Positions 7,623 to 23,668 are shown, counted from the stretch's first letter. The stretch: 64,000 nucleotides of DNA from Sphingopyxis panaciterrulae (GCF_014199295.1 NZ_JACIJH010000004.1:1-64000); one strand, 5' to 3'. The notes: generated by a model from the letters alone, not told the origin. Numbers and translations: made by a program.

Positions 7623-8789
7623 ATGGAAATGACGAAGAGCTTCAAGGCCATCCTTCTCGCCGGCGCGATGATCGTCGCGCCCTTTCCTGCCATCGCCGCG
7701 GCGCAGGAAGCGCCGGACGCCGAAGTCGTCGCCGATCAGGCTGCGGCGGAGGACGCCGCCGTTTCGGACGCCGCGCTCGCCAACGCCAAGGCCAAGATGC
7801 AGAAGGAGATGGACGAGGCGATCGCGCTGATAGAGCAGATGTTCGATACCAGCGACCTGCCGCCGATCGAGCCCGCGCGCCTCGCGCTCGCGCAGCGGAC
7901 GACTGCCGCGCTGATCCCGACGGGCAGCCTCGAGCGGATGATGGACAATCTTTACGGCAAGATGTTCAAGACGCTGATGGGGCAGGTCGACGGCGCGTCG
8001 GACCTGATGCTGTCGATCAAGACGGGGGTGGAGAGCGACAAGGTCGCCGCGCTCGACGCCGCCAGCAAGACCGCGGTCGCCGATCTGTTCGACCCCCACC
8101 GCCAGCAGCGCGAGGATCAGATCACCAGGATCGTCAAACCGCTGATCAGCGAAGCCCTCGCCGACCTCGAACCGCCGATGCGCGAGGGTATGGCAAAGGC
8201 CTATGCGCGCAAGTTCACGGCCGACCAGCTCGGCGAACTCAACGGCTTTTTCGCGACACCCACCGGCCAAGCCTATGCCAGCGAATGGATGGCGGCACAG
8301 GCCGATCCCGAAGTGATGCTGGCGGTCGCGAAGGCGGTTCCGCCGATGGTGCTCGACTTCATCGACCGCGCCCCGAAGGTCGCGGAGAAATTCGACGATC
8401 TGCCCAAGGACAGGAGTCTGACCGACCTCAGCGACGCCGAACTCAAGACGCTCGCCAAGCTGATGAAGGTCGATGTCCAGGTGTTGAAGGACAACCGCGA
8501 CGCCTGGGCCTCCCCTCCCGAGGCGGTCGAGGTCGAGGCAGCGCCGAACGACGACTGGAGCGCCTCCGACGATGCGGTCGACGCCGCAGCGGACGCGGCG
8601 GAAGCGGCCGAGGTCGCCGCCGATGCCGCGATCGAAGATCCCGCCTATGACCGCGACAATTGGTCGGAAGCGGATCGGCAGAAAGTCGAAGCGCTGGAAG
8701 AGGCGGCCGGCAACGCCGCATCGGCCGTCTTCGACGCGCAGGAACAGGCGGTCGCCAACGCTCGCAAGACAAAGCCACCAATGGATTGA
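7623..8789 (+). CDS. secreted DUF2059-family protein, second copy with acidic tail
   Basis: A 388-residue exported protein with a signal peptide ending at AIAAAQ. A DUF2059 domain in the middle repeats the signature of the upstream gene (AYARKFTADQLGELNGFF.TPTGQAYASEW). It adds a helical N-terminal part and an Ala/Asp/Glu-rich C-terminal region of about 130 residues (DAAADAAEAAEVAADAA) that may be coiled or disordered. A GGGAGG ribosome site precedes the ATG at 7623. It is followed after 62 bases by gltB, with a small hairpin between. Function is unknown; an envelope role under nitrogen control is speculation. Confidence 0.83.
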   Translation: MEMTKSFKAILLAGAMIVAPFPAIAAAQEAPDAEVVADQAAAEDAAVSDAALANAKAKMQKEMDEAIALIEQMFDTSDLPPIEPARLALAQRTTAALIPTGSLERMMDNLYGKMFKTLMGQVDGASDLMLSIKTGVESDKVAALDAASKTAVADLFDPHRQQREDQITRIVKPLISEALADLEPPMREGMAKAYARKFTADQLGELNGFFATPTGQAYASEWMAAQADPEVMLAVAKAVPPMVLDFIDRAPKVAEKFDDLPKDRSLTDLSDAELKTLAKLMKVDVQVLKDNRDAWASPPEAVEVEAAPNDDWSASDDAVDAAADAAEAAEVAADAAIEDPAYDRDNWSEADRQKVEALEEAAGNAASAVFDAQEQAVANARKTKPPMD

Positions 8790-8800
8790 AAAGCCGCTCA

Positions 8801-8824
8801 TCGCCCCGGCCTCAACCGGGGCGA
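8801..8824 (+). repeat. hairpin between the second DUF2059 gene and gltB
   Basis: TCGCCCCGG and CCGGGGCGA form a perfect 9-bp stem with a 6-base loop, 11 bases after the DUF2059 stop and 28 bases before gltB. There is no T tract. It could be an RNA-processing or stability element that sets different levels for gltB, or simply one of the many small palindromes in this genome. Confidence 0.45.
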
Positions 8825-8851
8825 CGACGCGGACCTGTCAGGAACGAAGAC

Positions 8852-13378
<4,527 letters not shown>

Positions 13379-13501
13379 GCGTTCATCGCCGTGCCGATGC
13401 GGTTCGCCGCATCGCCGGCCGCGTTCACCGCAGCGAAAGCGTCGCCTCTGTATGGAGCGGCGGCCGATACCTCCGCGTCCTTGCCGCAAAGGATGATGCC
13501 C

Positions 13502-13936
13502 ATGATCCGCCGCCTGCCCCTGATCGCCCTTCCCCTCCTCGCGCTCGCCGCGCCGCTGCCAGCGGCCGCGCAGGACGGCGCCATGGGCGATGCCGCCGAG
13601 GTGCTGAGCGACCCCGCCGCGCAGGACCGCATGGCCGATACCGTCGCCGCCCTCGTCGATGCGCTGATGCAGCTTCGCGTCGGCCCGCTCGCCGAGGCGG
13701 TCGCCCGCGCCGACCCCGACTCCGACGCCGCTTATATCCCGCCCGACGCCACGCTCGGCGAGGTGGCGGGCCGCGATCCCGATTATGGCGCACGGATGGG
13801 CGACGAGGTCCGCGCGGGCACGCGCATGGCCGGCCATCTCGCCGGCGCTGCTGCGGCCTATGCGCCGGTACTGCGCGACATGGCGCGCGATCTCGCCGCG
13901 CAATGGCGCAGGGAAGCCGACGCGGCGCGGCGCTGA
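13502..13936 (+). CDS. small secreted hypothetical protein
   Basis: A 144-residue protein with a clear signal peptide (MIRRLPLIALPLLALAAP...AAAQ) and an Ala/Asp/Arg-rich mature part with no motif I recognise. Among three nearby ATG codons, 13502 fits best with the AAGGATG ribosome site. The mature region contains amphipathic helices (VAALVDALMQLRVGPLAEAV). It lies 123 bases after gltB on the same strand. A periplasmic location is predicted; function is unknown. Confidence 0.6.
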   Translation: MIRRLPLIALPLLALAAPLPAAAQDGAMGDAAEVLSDPAAQDRMADTVAALVDALMQLRVGPLAEAVARADPDSDAAYIPPDATLGEVAGRDPDYGARMGDEVRAGTRMAGHLAGAAAAYAPVLRDMARDLAAQWRREADAARR

Positions 13937-14028
13937 CCCCTTCCGTTCGCCCTGGGCGAGCGGCAATATCCCGTCCTGCCGCCGCATAGCCGTTGCGCCC
14001 CCGGCCCCGCTGCCGCTATGCCGTGAGC

Positions 14029-14700
14029 ATGTGGCAGCTCTATCAATTCCCCCTGTGTCCCTTCTCGCGCAAAGTTCGCCTTCTGCTCGGCGAAAAGGGC
14101 GTGGGTTATGAGTTGGTGCGCGAATCGCCGTGGGAACGACGCGACGAATTCATCGACCTCAACCCTGCCGGCCGTACCCCGGTCATGGTCGATGAGGAGC
14201 GCGGCCAGCTTCTGATCGACAGCAATGCGATCGCCGAATATTTCGAGGAAACGGTCGAGGGCAAGGCGATGATCAACGGCACCGCCGCCCAGCGCGCCGA
14301 GATTCGCCGCCTCGTCGCCTGGTTCGACCAGGATTTCTATTACGAAGTCACCGGGCCGCTGCTGTTCGAGCGGATGCAGAAGCGCATCGTCCACCGCCAG
14401 CCGCCCGACGGCGGCGCGCTGCGCGAGGCAATGAAAGCCGCGAACAACCATCTCGACTATATCGACTATCTGATCGATCATCGCACCTGGCTCGCCGGCG
14501 CGACGATGAGCCTCGCCGACCTCGCCGCCGCCGCGCATATCTCGGTCGCCGACTATCTGGGCGGGATCGACTGGACCGGACACGACCAGACCAAGGGCTG
14601 GTATTCAGGCCTCAAATCGCGCCCCAGCTTTCGCCCGCTCCTCGCCGAGCGGATGGAGATCGTCAGTCCGCCGAAATATTATGAAGACGTCGATTTTTGA
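14029..14700 (+). CDS. glutathione S-transferase family protein
   Basis: A 223-residue protein with an N-terminal thioredoxin-fold domain (residues 1-80) starting WQLYQFPLCPFSRKVRLLL. It contains the cis-proline segment NPAGRTPVMVD and the glutathione-contact motif LLIDSNAIAEYFE. The C-terminal helical domain has the typical WLAGATMSLADLAAAAHISV. A CPFS motif sits where omega- or beta-class enzymes carry the catalytic Cys, suggesting thiol-transferase chemistry. A GTG six bases upstream is an alternative start. Substrate cannot be told from sequence. Confidence 0.88.
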   Translation: MWQLYQFPLCPFSRKVRLLLGEKGVGYELVRESPWERRDEFIDLNPAGRTPVMVDEERGQLLIDSNAIAEYFEETVEGKAMINGTAAQRAEIRRLVAWFDQDFYYEVTGPLLFERMQKRIVHRQPPDGGALREAMKAANNHLDYIDYLIDHRTWLAGATMSLADLAAAAHISVADYLGGIDWTGHDQTKGWYSGLKSRPSFRPLLAERMEIVSPPKYYEDVDF

Positions 14701-14736
14701 CGCGCAACGGAATGCGAAGCGTTCCGAAGCAGCCTG

Positions 14737-14840
14737 CCCCTGCGTAGGCAGGGGTCAACCTCCGCGAAAACGGGGGGGCGTGGCGGCCTGATGCCGCCCC
14801 ATCGGGACAGGCCGACAGCGGCCCCTGCCTTCGCAGGGGC
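14737..14840. repeat. pair of small palindromic repeats (CCCCTGC type)
   Basis: Hairpins CCCCTGC-gtag-GCAGGGG at 14737-14754 and GCCCCTGC-cttc-GCAGGGGC at 14821-14840 lie in the 250-base gap between the transferase gene and the end of ubiG. They are two arms of one dispersed palindromic element. The gap holds no convincing gene. Confidence 0.6.
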
Positions 14841-14951
14841 GACGTCCGTAAACAGCGTGTCTCTATTCCAGCGCGGCGAGCCGTAAATCAGCATCGCCTG
14901 TCTTCCGTTCGTGTCGAACGGGACTGTGGATCAGATTTTACGCGCGTCGCT

Positions 14952-15677
14952 CTAACCGCGCCACCGCGCCGCGATCAGATAATTCAGCGCCTCGCTGCCA
15001 CCCAGCTTGAAGCCGCGCGCCGGCGACGGCGACAGGCCTGTGCGGTCGATCGCCTCCAGCCCCGCGCCTTCAAGCAGGTCGGTCAACTCCTCCGGCTTCA
15101 GGAACCGATCCCAGTCGTGCGTCCCGCGCGGCACGGCGCCGACGCGCTCGGCCGCCTCGACGAGCAGCAGCTTCGACAGCGCCGTGCGGTTCGGCGTCGA
15201 CAGGATCATCAGCCCGCCCGGCGCGAGCCGCGCGGCGAGTTCGGCGACGAACGCCGACGGGTCGGCGACATGTTCGACCACCTCCATCGAGGTGACGAGG
15301 TCAAAGGTCGCGGGCGGCAGCGCCGCCAGTTCCCCCGCATGATAGGAAATCGCCAGCCCCTGCCCCGCCGCATGGCTCCGCGCCGCCGCGATATTCTCGG
15401 GCGCCGCGTCGACTCCCGTCACCGCAGCGCCCAGCCGCGCCAGCGGCTCGGCGAGCAGGCCGGCGCCGCAGCCGACGTCGAGCGCACGCTTGCCCGTCAG
15501 CGGCTGCCGTTCGCGCGCATCGCCGTGCCAGTGCGCGTCGATCTGCGCGCGGATATAGGACAGGCGCACCGGGTTCAGCCGATGCAGCATTGCCGACGAG
15601 CCGTGCGGGTCCCACCAGTCGGCGGCCAGCGCGCCGAAATGGGCGGCTTCGTGCGGGTTGATCGTCGCGACACTCAT
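14952..15677 (-). CDS. ubiG: ubiquinone biosynthesis O-methyltransferase
   Basis: A 241-residue SAM-dependent methyltransferase that performs both O-methylations in ubiquinone synthesis. The AdoMet loop LDVGCGAGLLAEPLA and the family-typical N terminus (HFGALAADWWDPHG, LHRLNPVRLSYI) identify UbiG. The start at MSVATINPHEA agrees with the family; upstream codons are not conserved in character. It is divergent from lysC, the usual alphaproteobacterial neighbour pair, with about 160 bases between their starts for both promoters. Soluble, membrane-associated. Confidence 0.94.
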   Translation of the reverse strand: MSVATINPHEAAHFGALAADWWDPHGSSAMLHRLNPVRLSYIRAQIDAHWHGDARERQPLTGKRALDVGCGAGLLAEPLARLGAAVTGVDAAPENIAAARSHAAGQGLAISYHAGELAALPPATFDLVTSMEVVEHVADPSAFVAELAARLAPGGLMILSTPNRTALSKLLLVEAAERVGAVPRGTHDWDRFLKPEELTDLLEGAGLEAIDRTGLSPSPARGFKLGGSEALNYLIAARWRG

Positions 15678-15835
15678 GCGCGCGGGTGTGACACCCTCGT
15701 TTCGAGGCGGCAAGAAAATTTATCCCCGAAGGGCCCATCCCCACCTTGCCTTCGCGCCTCCCCTTGCCTAACAGCCGAACGCCGCGGAAATCTTGGAAAG
15801 TTGCGGCCGAAACCAGATCGGGAAAGCGGGGCGAC

Positions 15836-17083
15836 ATGGCGCGGATCGTGATGAAATTCGGGGGCACGTCGATGGCGGGCACCGAGCGGATTCGCACCGT
15901 GGCGCGGCTCGTCGCGCGCGAAGCGGCGAACGGCAACGAAGTCGCGGTCGTCGTCTCTGCCATGGCGGGCGAGACCGACCGCCTCGTCAATTTCTGCCGC
16001 GAGGCGAACCCGCGCTACGACCCCGCCGAATATGACGTCGTCGTGTCATCGGGCGAGCAGGTGACCTCGGGTCTCCTCGCGCTGACGCTACAATCGATGG
16101 GCGTCCCGGCGCGAAGCTGGCTCGGCTGGCAACTCCCGATCCGCACCGAGGAAGCGCACGCCCGCGCGCGCATTCTCGAGATCGAGACCGGCGCGCTGGC
16201 GGCCGCGATGGGCCGCGGCGAGGTCGCGGTGATTCCGGGCTTTCAGGGCATGATGGACGACGGCCGCGTCGCGACGCTCGGCCGCGGCGGGTCGGACACC
16301 AGCGCGGTCGCGGTCGCGGCGGCGGTGAAGGCCGACCGCTGCGATATCTACACCGACGTCGATGGCGTCTACACGACCGACCCGCGCATCGTCGCCCGCG
16401 CCCGCAAGCTCGACTATGTCACCTATGAAGAGATGCTCGAACTGGCGAGCGTCGGCGCCAAGGTGCTCCAGACCCGTTCGGTCGGCCTCGCGATGAAGGA
16501 GGGGGTGCGCGTCCAGGTGCTCTCCAGCTTCGTCGAGGGCGACGGGGCGCCGAAGCAAGGCACGATGATCGTCAGCGACGAGGAAATAGAGGAAGTCCAG
16601 ATGGAACGGCAGCTCATCACCGGCATCGCCCACGACAAGAATGAAGCGAAGATCATCGTCACCCGCGTCCCCGACCGTCCGGGCGGCGTCGCCAACATCT
16701 TTGGCCCGCTCGCCGCGGCGGGGATCAACGTCGACATGATCATCCAGAACGTCGGGCGAGACAAGGGCGAGACCGACGTGACCTTCACCGTTCCCGCCGC
16801 CGACCTCATCCGCTCGATCGACATGCTCGAAAGCGCGAAGGACAAGATCGGATTCAACCGCATTCTGTCGGACGACAAGGTGGCCAAAGTCAGCGTCGTC
16901 GGCGTCGGTATGAAGAGCCACGCGGGCGTCGCCAGCACGATGTTCCGCGCGCTTGCGGACAGGGGCATCAACATCCAGGCGATCTCGACCAGCGAGATCA
17001 AGGTCAGCGTGCTGATCGACGAGGACGAAACCGAACTGGCGGTACGCGTCCTCCACACCGCATACGGCCTCGACGCCGAATAG
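15836..17083 (+). CDS. lysC: aspartate kinase
   Basis: A 415-residue enzyme phosphorylating aspartate at the entry to lysine, threonine and methionine synthesis. The kinase domain begins VMKFGGTSMAG (residues 5-15) and contains GRGGSDTSAVAVA. Two C-terminal ACT domains (from about residue 265; VPDRPGGVANIF and GVGMKSHAGVASTMF) mediate feedback inhibition by lysine and threonine. The start at 15836 is just before the KFGGTS strand. In many alphaproteobacteria lysC is followed by ptsP; here ptsP is 8.9 kb away. Confidence 0.95.
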   Translation: MARIVMKFGGTSMAGTERIRTVARLVAREAANGNEVAVVVSAMAGETDRLVNFCREANPRYDPAEYDVVVSSGEQVTSGLLALTLQSMGVPARSWLGWQLPIRTEEAHARARILEIETGALAAAMGRGEVAVIPGFQGMMDDGRVATLGRGGSDTSAVAVAAAVKADRCDIYTDVDGVYTTDPRIVARARKLDYVTYEEMLELASVGAKVLQTRSVGLAMKEGVRVQVLSSFVEGDGAPKQGTMIVSDEEIEEVQMERQLITGIAHDKNEAKIIVTRVPDRPGGVANIFGPLAAAGINVDMIIQNVGRDKGETDVTFTVPAADLIRSIDMLESAKDKIGFNRILSDDKVAKVSVVGVGMKSHAGVASTMFRALADRGINIQAISTSEIKVSVLIDEDETELAVRVLHTAYGLDAE

Positions 17084-17121
17084 GCGCCACCTTCCCTCCC
17101 CCCTTCGTGGAGGAAGATCGG

Positions 17122-17706
17122 CTATTCCGTCGCCAGCATCGGCGCGAGCGGGCCGATCCGCCGCTGCGCACGCGCCCGCCGGATATATTGCACGGTGGCG
17201 AAATGCACCGCGAACAACCCGGCCTTTGATGCCAGCGGAAACACGCCGATGAACAGCGGCCACCAGGGGGTGAAGGCCAGCGCGACGACCAGATTGGCGA
17301 CCGCCGTCGCCGCCATCATCGCCGCCCAGACGAAGCCGAAGCGCTCCATCACGTCGCCGACCTCGGCAACCTGTTCGGGCGGAATATAGCGGTTCATCCA
17401 GCCGCGGCGCAGCATTGCGGCGGCGACGATCAGATAGACGATGGTCGGCTTGATCATCAGGAATCGCGGGTCGCCGGTCAGCAGGGTCGCGGCCGCCGAA
17501 AACAGCACCATGGCCAGGCTGATCCATTGCAGCGGCGCCGGCCGCCGGGCGCGCACGACTTCCCAGCCGACCACCGCGACCGCAGCGACGGTGCCCGCGA
17601 TGGTCGCCGCGACCACACTCGCCCCCAGCCCGAGCAGCACCGCGAAGACGATCACGCCCAGCGAATCGAAGACGAGCGGCCCGACGGCGTAGAGAAGCGA
17701 TTTCAT
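17122..17706 (-). CDS. YciB/IspZ-like inner membrane septation protein
   Basis: A 194-residue protein with five to six hydrophobic segments. It shows the family pattern RFLMIKPTIVYLIVAAAML...GWMNRY in the middle, as in YciB/IspZ, which affects cell-envelope integrity and division. The start at 17706 has AAAGGA eight bases upstream, whereas the upstream ATG has none. It converges with lysC across 38 bases. The match is in topology and the KPT block, so a divergent YciB relative is the safer call. The C terminus carries an Arg-rich tail (RRARAQRRIG). Confidence 0.7.
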   Translation of the reverse strand: MKSLLYAVGPLVFDSLGVIVFAVLLGLGASVVAATIAGTVAAVAVVGWEVVRARRPAPLQWISLAMVLFSAAATLLTGDPRFLMIKPTIVYLIVAAAMLRRGWMNRYIPPEQVAEVGDVMERFGFVWAAMMAATAVANLVVALAFTPWWPLFIGVFPLASKAGLFAVHFATVQYIRRARAQRRIGPLAPMLATE

Positions 17707-17830
17707 GATTTCGTCCTTTCGCACGACTCAATGTTATCAACGTAAACATTGCAGGCATCACGCGTCAAGAACAAATTTACGGTGTAAACATGGGGGCGCG
17801 CCAAACCCCGAAAAACCCCATCACCTTCCT

Positions 17831-17896
17831 CGTCACCCCGGACTTGATCCGGGGTCCCGCTTTGTCTCCCGCGAAGCGGCGAGACCCCGGGTGACG
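17831..17896. repeat. extragenic palindromic repeat, CGTCACCCCGG type
   Basis: The left arm at 17831-17860 is identical to the 30-base arm at 33541. The right arm (GAGACCCCGGGTGACG at 17881-17896) is degenerate. The element lies in the gap between the YciB-like gene and the next small gene. Confidence 0.75.
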
Positions 17897-17995
17897 CCCG
17901 GCGCGGCGCCGCAGGCGATCGGCCACTCCTTCATCGAACCTCCGCCCCCGAAAAATCCCTTTCCTACATTATCAAATCATGCTCCAAACTCGTCG

Positions 17996-18439
17996 ATGGA
18001 CCATCCTTCACCGCCGCCGCCCGCCCCGCTTCTCGAGGGAAGCTGCCTCGCCTTCATCCCGGCGCCGCGGCAGCGCCGCCGCGCCGACGGCTGGACGCCC
18101 GAAACGCAGGCCTGCTTCATCCGCGCGCTCGAGGCGATGGGATCGGTCGGCCCGGCGGCGAAGGCGGTGGGGATGGGGCGCGCATCGGCCTATCGGCTGC
18201 GCGAGCGCCCCGGCGCGGAGAGCTTCGCGGCGGCATGGGATCGCGCGATCTCCATGGGGCGGATGCGCCAATATGATTATGCGATGGATAGGGCGCTGAA
18301 CGGCGTCACCATCGTGCGCGTGCTGCGCGGCGGCGCGGTCGACGTCAGCGGCGGTCCCGACATGGCGGTGGTCCACGCCGCGCTGCGCGACGAAACCGTG
18401 CCGCCATCCCGCCTTAAAGCGACAAAGGAGACAGAATAG
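17996..18439 (+). CDS. HTH-like protein of a terminase-small-subunit-like family
   Basis: A 147-residue protein. Residues about 37-85 (TPETQACFIRALEAMGSV...AKAVGMGRASAYRLRERPGA) form a helix-turn-helix like those of phage terminase small subunits and of a family common in sphingomonad chromosomes. The segment AAAWDRAISMG follows. No phage genes flank it, so it is an orphan. The start at MDHPSPPPP follows a weak ribosome site. The stop codon sits inside a 13-bp inverted repeat. DNA binding is likely from the fold; its target is unknown. Confidence 0.6.
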   Translation: MDHPSPPPPAPLLEGSCLAFIPAPRQRRRADGWTPETQACFIRALEAMGSVGPAAKAVGMGRASAYRLRERPGAESFAAAWDRAISMGRMRQYDYAMDRALNGVTIVRVLRGGAVDVSGGPDMAVVHAALRDETVPPSRLKATKETE

Positions 18440-18470
18440 AGGCGCACGGCCGTATCTTTTGTCGCTTTAA
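18414..18470 (+). repeat. 13-bp inverted repeat spanning the stop of the HTH gene
   Basis: TTAAAGCGACAAA at 18414-18426 and TTTGTCGCTTTAA at 18458-18470 are perfect inverted copies with a 31-base spacer. The left arm is within the last codons of the HTH gene. It could terminate transcription or be an operator for this gene. Confidence 0.5.
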
Positions 18471-18479
18471 GGGCGGATT

Positions 18480-18515
18480 CGGGGCGGAAGCGGCCAGAGG
18501 CCAGCTCCCGCCCCG
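18480..18515 (-). terminator. hairpin after katG
   Basis: CGGGGCGG pairs with CCGCCCCG, enclosing an inner GGCC-aga-GGCC. The hairpin begins 5 bases beyond the katG stop on the minus strand. There is no long T tract, so termination strength is uncertain. Confidence 0.5.
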
Positions 18516-18519
18516 TTCG

Positions 18520-21010
<2,491 letters not shown>

Positions 21011-21172
21011 ATGGCCAACCGGGATCAACAGAAACAGCCCGGCCAGAACCAGCAGCAGCAGGAAGATCGCGACCGCGATCGCCAGCAGCAGCAACAGCAG
21101 GGCGGCCAGGATCGCCAGCAGGGCCAGCAGCCCCGCCGCGACCAGCAGGACCGTCAGCCCCAGCAGCGCTGA
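21011..21172 (+). CDS. 53-residue Gln/Arg/Asp-rich small protein
   Basis: A very low-complexity, strongly hydrophilic protein: nearly half of its residues are Gln, with Arg and Asp making most of the rest (DRDRDRQQQQ, QQPRRDQQDRQ). It has a good GGAGAAGG ribosome site six to eight bases before the ATG and a perfect terminator 13 bases after the stop, which together argue for a real gene. No signal peptide or membrane segment. The opposite strand shows an open Leu-rich frame created by the CAG repeats, which I judge to be a shadow. Intrinsic disorder is expected; function unknown. Confidence 0.6.
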   Translation: MANRDQQKQPGQNQQQQEDRDRDRQQQQQQGGQDRQQGQQPRRDQQDRQPQQR

Positions 21173-21185
21173 CGAGGCCGCACAG

Positions 21186-21220
21186 AAAAGGGGCCGCCCC
21201 GCGCCGGGGCGGCCCCTTTT
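21186..21220. terminator. strong bidirectional intrinsic terminator
   Basis: A perfect 15-bp stem, AAAAGGGGCCGCCCC with GGGGCGGCCCCTTTT, closes a 5-base loop and has A and T runs on both sides. It serves the small Gln-rich gene on the plus strand and the TonB receptor gene on the minus strand, whose stop is 13 bases away. Confidence 0.9.
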
Positions 21221-21232
21221 CTTGCCCGCGGC

Positions 21233-23668
21233 TCAGAAGCGCGTCTTGATCGTCCCGCCCCACGTCCGCGGATCGCCCGGCAGACCGGTGATCAGGCCGG
21301 TGTTGCCCGGCCCGACGAACAGTTGGTCGATATAGTTCTTGTCGAACGCATTGCGCACCCAGGCAAAGATATCGAGTCCCGCCTCGGTCCGGAACCCCGC
21401 CCGGAAATTCGACAGCGCATAGCCATCGATCCAGGTATAGGCCGACGCCGACGCATTGGACGAGAAGTTCGACCGATAGCTGCCGTCATAGCCCAGATAG
21501 ACCTCGCCAGCCTGATCGAGCAGCCGCGCCGGCGCATTCGCCTCGGCGCCGAAGCTGAACGCCCATTTCGAGACGCCTGGCAGGCGCTGACCCGAAATAT
21601 CACAGTTCGGCGGACTGTCGGCGCCGCCCGACAGTTCGGGCGGGCATGGCGCATCGACGAAACGGACATATTTGGCGTCGGTGTAGGCGCCATTGGCATA
21701 GGCGCGGAAGCGCTCGCTCGGCCGGATCGAGAAATCGGCCTCGACACCCTGCGTCCGCACCTTGCCGGTGTTGGCGAGATAGCCGCGCAGCACCCCGAAC
21801 TGCCCGTTGTTCACATTGGCCTGGTAATTCTTGATGTCGGTGCGGAAGATCGACAGATTGAAGGTACCGCGCCGGTCCCAGAACTCGGCTTTCGCCCCCG
21901 CCTCATAGTGCTGGACGGACTCGGGTTTGATCGTCGCGGCGGCGAGCAGCGGATTGCCATCGGCGCCGTTCGGCACGCCATTCTGGTTGATCCCCCCCGA
22001 TTTGAACGTCTTGGCATAGGTCGCATAGAGCAGGATGCCGGACGTCGGCTTCCACGTCGCGGTCAGATCGTAGCTGAAGTTCCAGTCGCTGAACGACGGT
22101 GCATATTCCTGCGGATTGAAGACCGCGAGCCGGGCCGCCGACACCGGATCGGTCAGGTCGCGGGTCACCGGCGAGCCGTCGCCGGCGACGACGAGGCGCT
22201 GGTAATAGCCGTCCTTCTTGTCGTAATTGAGTCTCAGTCCCGGCTGGATGCTGAAACGGTCGCTGACCTTCCAGCTAAGCTGACCGAACAGCGCGAGGCT
22301 GGTGTTCTTCAGATATTGGGTGTTGATCGCGGTCAGCCCGTCGAGCACCGACGGGTCCTGCGACAGCGGGTTCGAAGGATTGATCGTCCAGCGGCTCGAT
22401 GCCGGGCCATGCCCCTCGGTACCCTGCGTGTCGATCCGCTGATAGAAGGCGAAGCCCCCGAGCACGAAGTCGAAGCGCTCGCTGCTGACATTATAGCGCA
22501 GTTCCTGCGTATATTGGTTCTGCTGCGAGGGGTTCTGCGACTTGGTGACCACCGGCAGGCCGGTGAAATCGCGATCATTCTCGGGCTGCCAGTCCCAATA
22601 ACGCCACGCGGTGATCGAGGTCAGCGTACCCGGCCCGATATCCCATTTGACGCGCAGCGCAACCCCGCCGATCTCGTTGCCGGCGTTGAGATTGGCGTCG
22701 AGGTCGGTCAGCCGGTCATAGGGGTTGGTGCTGGGGAAGGCGTAGCCCTGCGCCGCCGCAAGCGCCGCGAACTGCCGGTTCAGCGGACGCTGCGTCGCGC
22801 CGGTGCGAACGAACACCGACCCGCAGCACACCGCATCCTGCCGGTTCCAGTCACCGGTCAGCGTGACGTCGAGATTGTCGGTCGGGCGCCAGAGGAGTTG
22901 ACCGCGCAGGCCGATATTGTCCTGGCTCTGGATCCAGCGGTCGGTCGTGACATTGTAGATGGTGCCGCGGCGGCTTGTCGCCGACACCGCGATCCGCGCC
23001 GCGAGCGTGTCCGACAGCGGGCCCGAGACCGCCGTCTTCGCCTGCTTGAAATTCAGATTGCCGATGCTGAGTTCGGCCTTGCCCTCGAAATCGAAGGTCG
23101 GCTGGTTGGTCGTGATGTTGATCGCGCCGGCCGTCGTATTCTTGCCATAGAGCGTGCCCTGCGGCCCGCGCAGCACCTCGATCTGCGCGACGTCGAGGAA
23201 ATCGAAGGTCGAGGAAGCGACGCGCGCATAATAGACGTCGTCGACATAGATGCCGACCCCCTGCTCGATCCCATCGTTGGTCAGCCCGAAAGGCGCGCCG
23301 ATGCCGCGGATATTGACTGCGCTGTTGCGCGGGTTCGACGAATAATATTGCAGCGCCGGCGCCAGTTGCTGCAGGCGACCGACGTTGAAGCTACCGGTAT
23401 TGTCGATCTGGTCGCCGCCCACGACCGAGATGGCGATCGGCACGTCTTGCGCGGTTTCGGCACGGCGGCGCGCGGTGACGAGAATATCGCCGCCATAGCT
23501 GCCCTGATCCGCAGCAGCCGTGTCATCGGCGGTCGTATCGGTCGCAGCAACATCCTCGTCCGTGTCCGTTTCGGCGGTAGCCGGGACGGAGGCCAGCGCG
23601 AGAAGCGAGGCAAAGGTGAAAAAGGTCGCCGAAAGCCGTCGGCGAGCGGATATGCGATTGGCAGTCAT
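21233..23668 (-). CDS. TonB-dependent outer membrane receptor
   Basis: An 811-residue receptor for energised uptake across the outer membrane. A signal peptide ends at VPATAE. A TonB-box-like GDILVTARRR near residue 60 is followed by the plug domain (about 65-190, with QLAPALQYYSSNPRN and VEVLRGPQGTLYGKNTTAGAIN-type sequence) and a beta-barrel ending in Arg-Phe. The start at 23668 has CAGGAAA close upstream. It follows a yezD gene by 87 bases on the same strand, so they probably form an operon. YezD genes commonly accompany sulfur-assimilation genes, which suggests import of an organosulfur compound; that substrate is inference. Confidence 0.92.
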   Translation of the reverse strand: MTANRISARRRLSATFFTFASLLALASVPATAETDTDEDVAATDTTADDTAAADQGSYGGDILVTARRRAETAQDVPIAISVVGGDQIDNTGSFNVGRLQQLAPALQYYSSNPRNSAVNIRGIGAPFGLTNDGIEQGVGIYVDDVYYARVASSTFDFLDVAQIEVLRGPQGTLYGKNTTAGAINITTNQPTFDFEGKAELSIGNLNFKQAKTAVSGPLSDTLAARIAVSATSRRGTIYNVTTDRWIQSQDNIGLRGQLLWRPTDNLDVTLTGDWNRQDAVCCGSVFVRTGATQRPLNRQFAALAAAQGYAFPSTNPYDRLTDLDANLNAGNEIGGVALRVKWDIGPGTLTSITAWRYWDWQPENDRDFTGLPVVTKSQNPSQQNQYTQELRYNVSSERFDFVLGGFAFYQRIDTQGTEGHGPASSRWTINPSNPLSQDPSVLDGLTAINTQYLKNTSLALFGQLSWKVSDRFSIQPGLRLNYDKKDGYYQRLVVAGDGSPVTRDLTDPVSAARLAVFNPQEYAPSFSDWNFSYDLTATWKPTSGILLYATYAKTFKSGGINQNGVPNGADGNPLLAAATIKPESVQHYEAGAKAEFWDRRGTFNLSIFRTDIKNYQANVNNGQFGVLRGYLANTGKVRTQGVEADFSIRPSERFRAYANGAYTDAKYVRFVDAPCPPELSGGADSPPNCDISGQRLPGVSKWAFSFGAEANAPARLLDQAGEVYLGYDGSYRSNFSSNASASAYTWIDGYALSNFRAGFRTEAGLDIFAWVRNAFDKNYIDQLFVGPGNTGLITGLPGDPRTWGGTIKTRF

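Noticed and set aside
15705..15835. Possible small gene between ubiG and lysC
   Set aside because: The frame entering lysC from 15746 has no ribosome site, and family starts agree on MARIVMKFGG; the gap is best read as divergent promoters.
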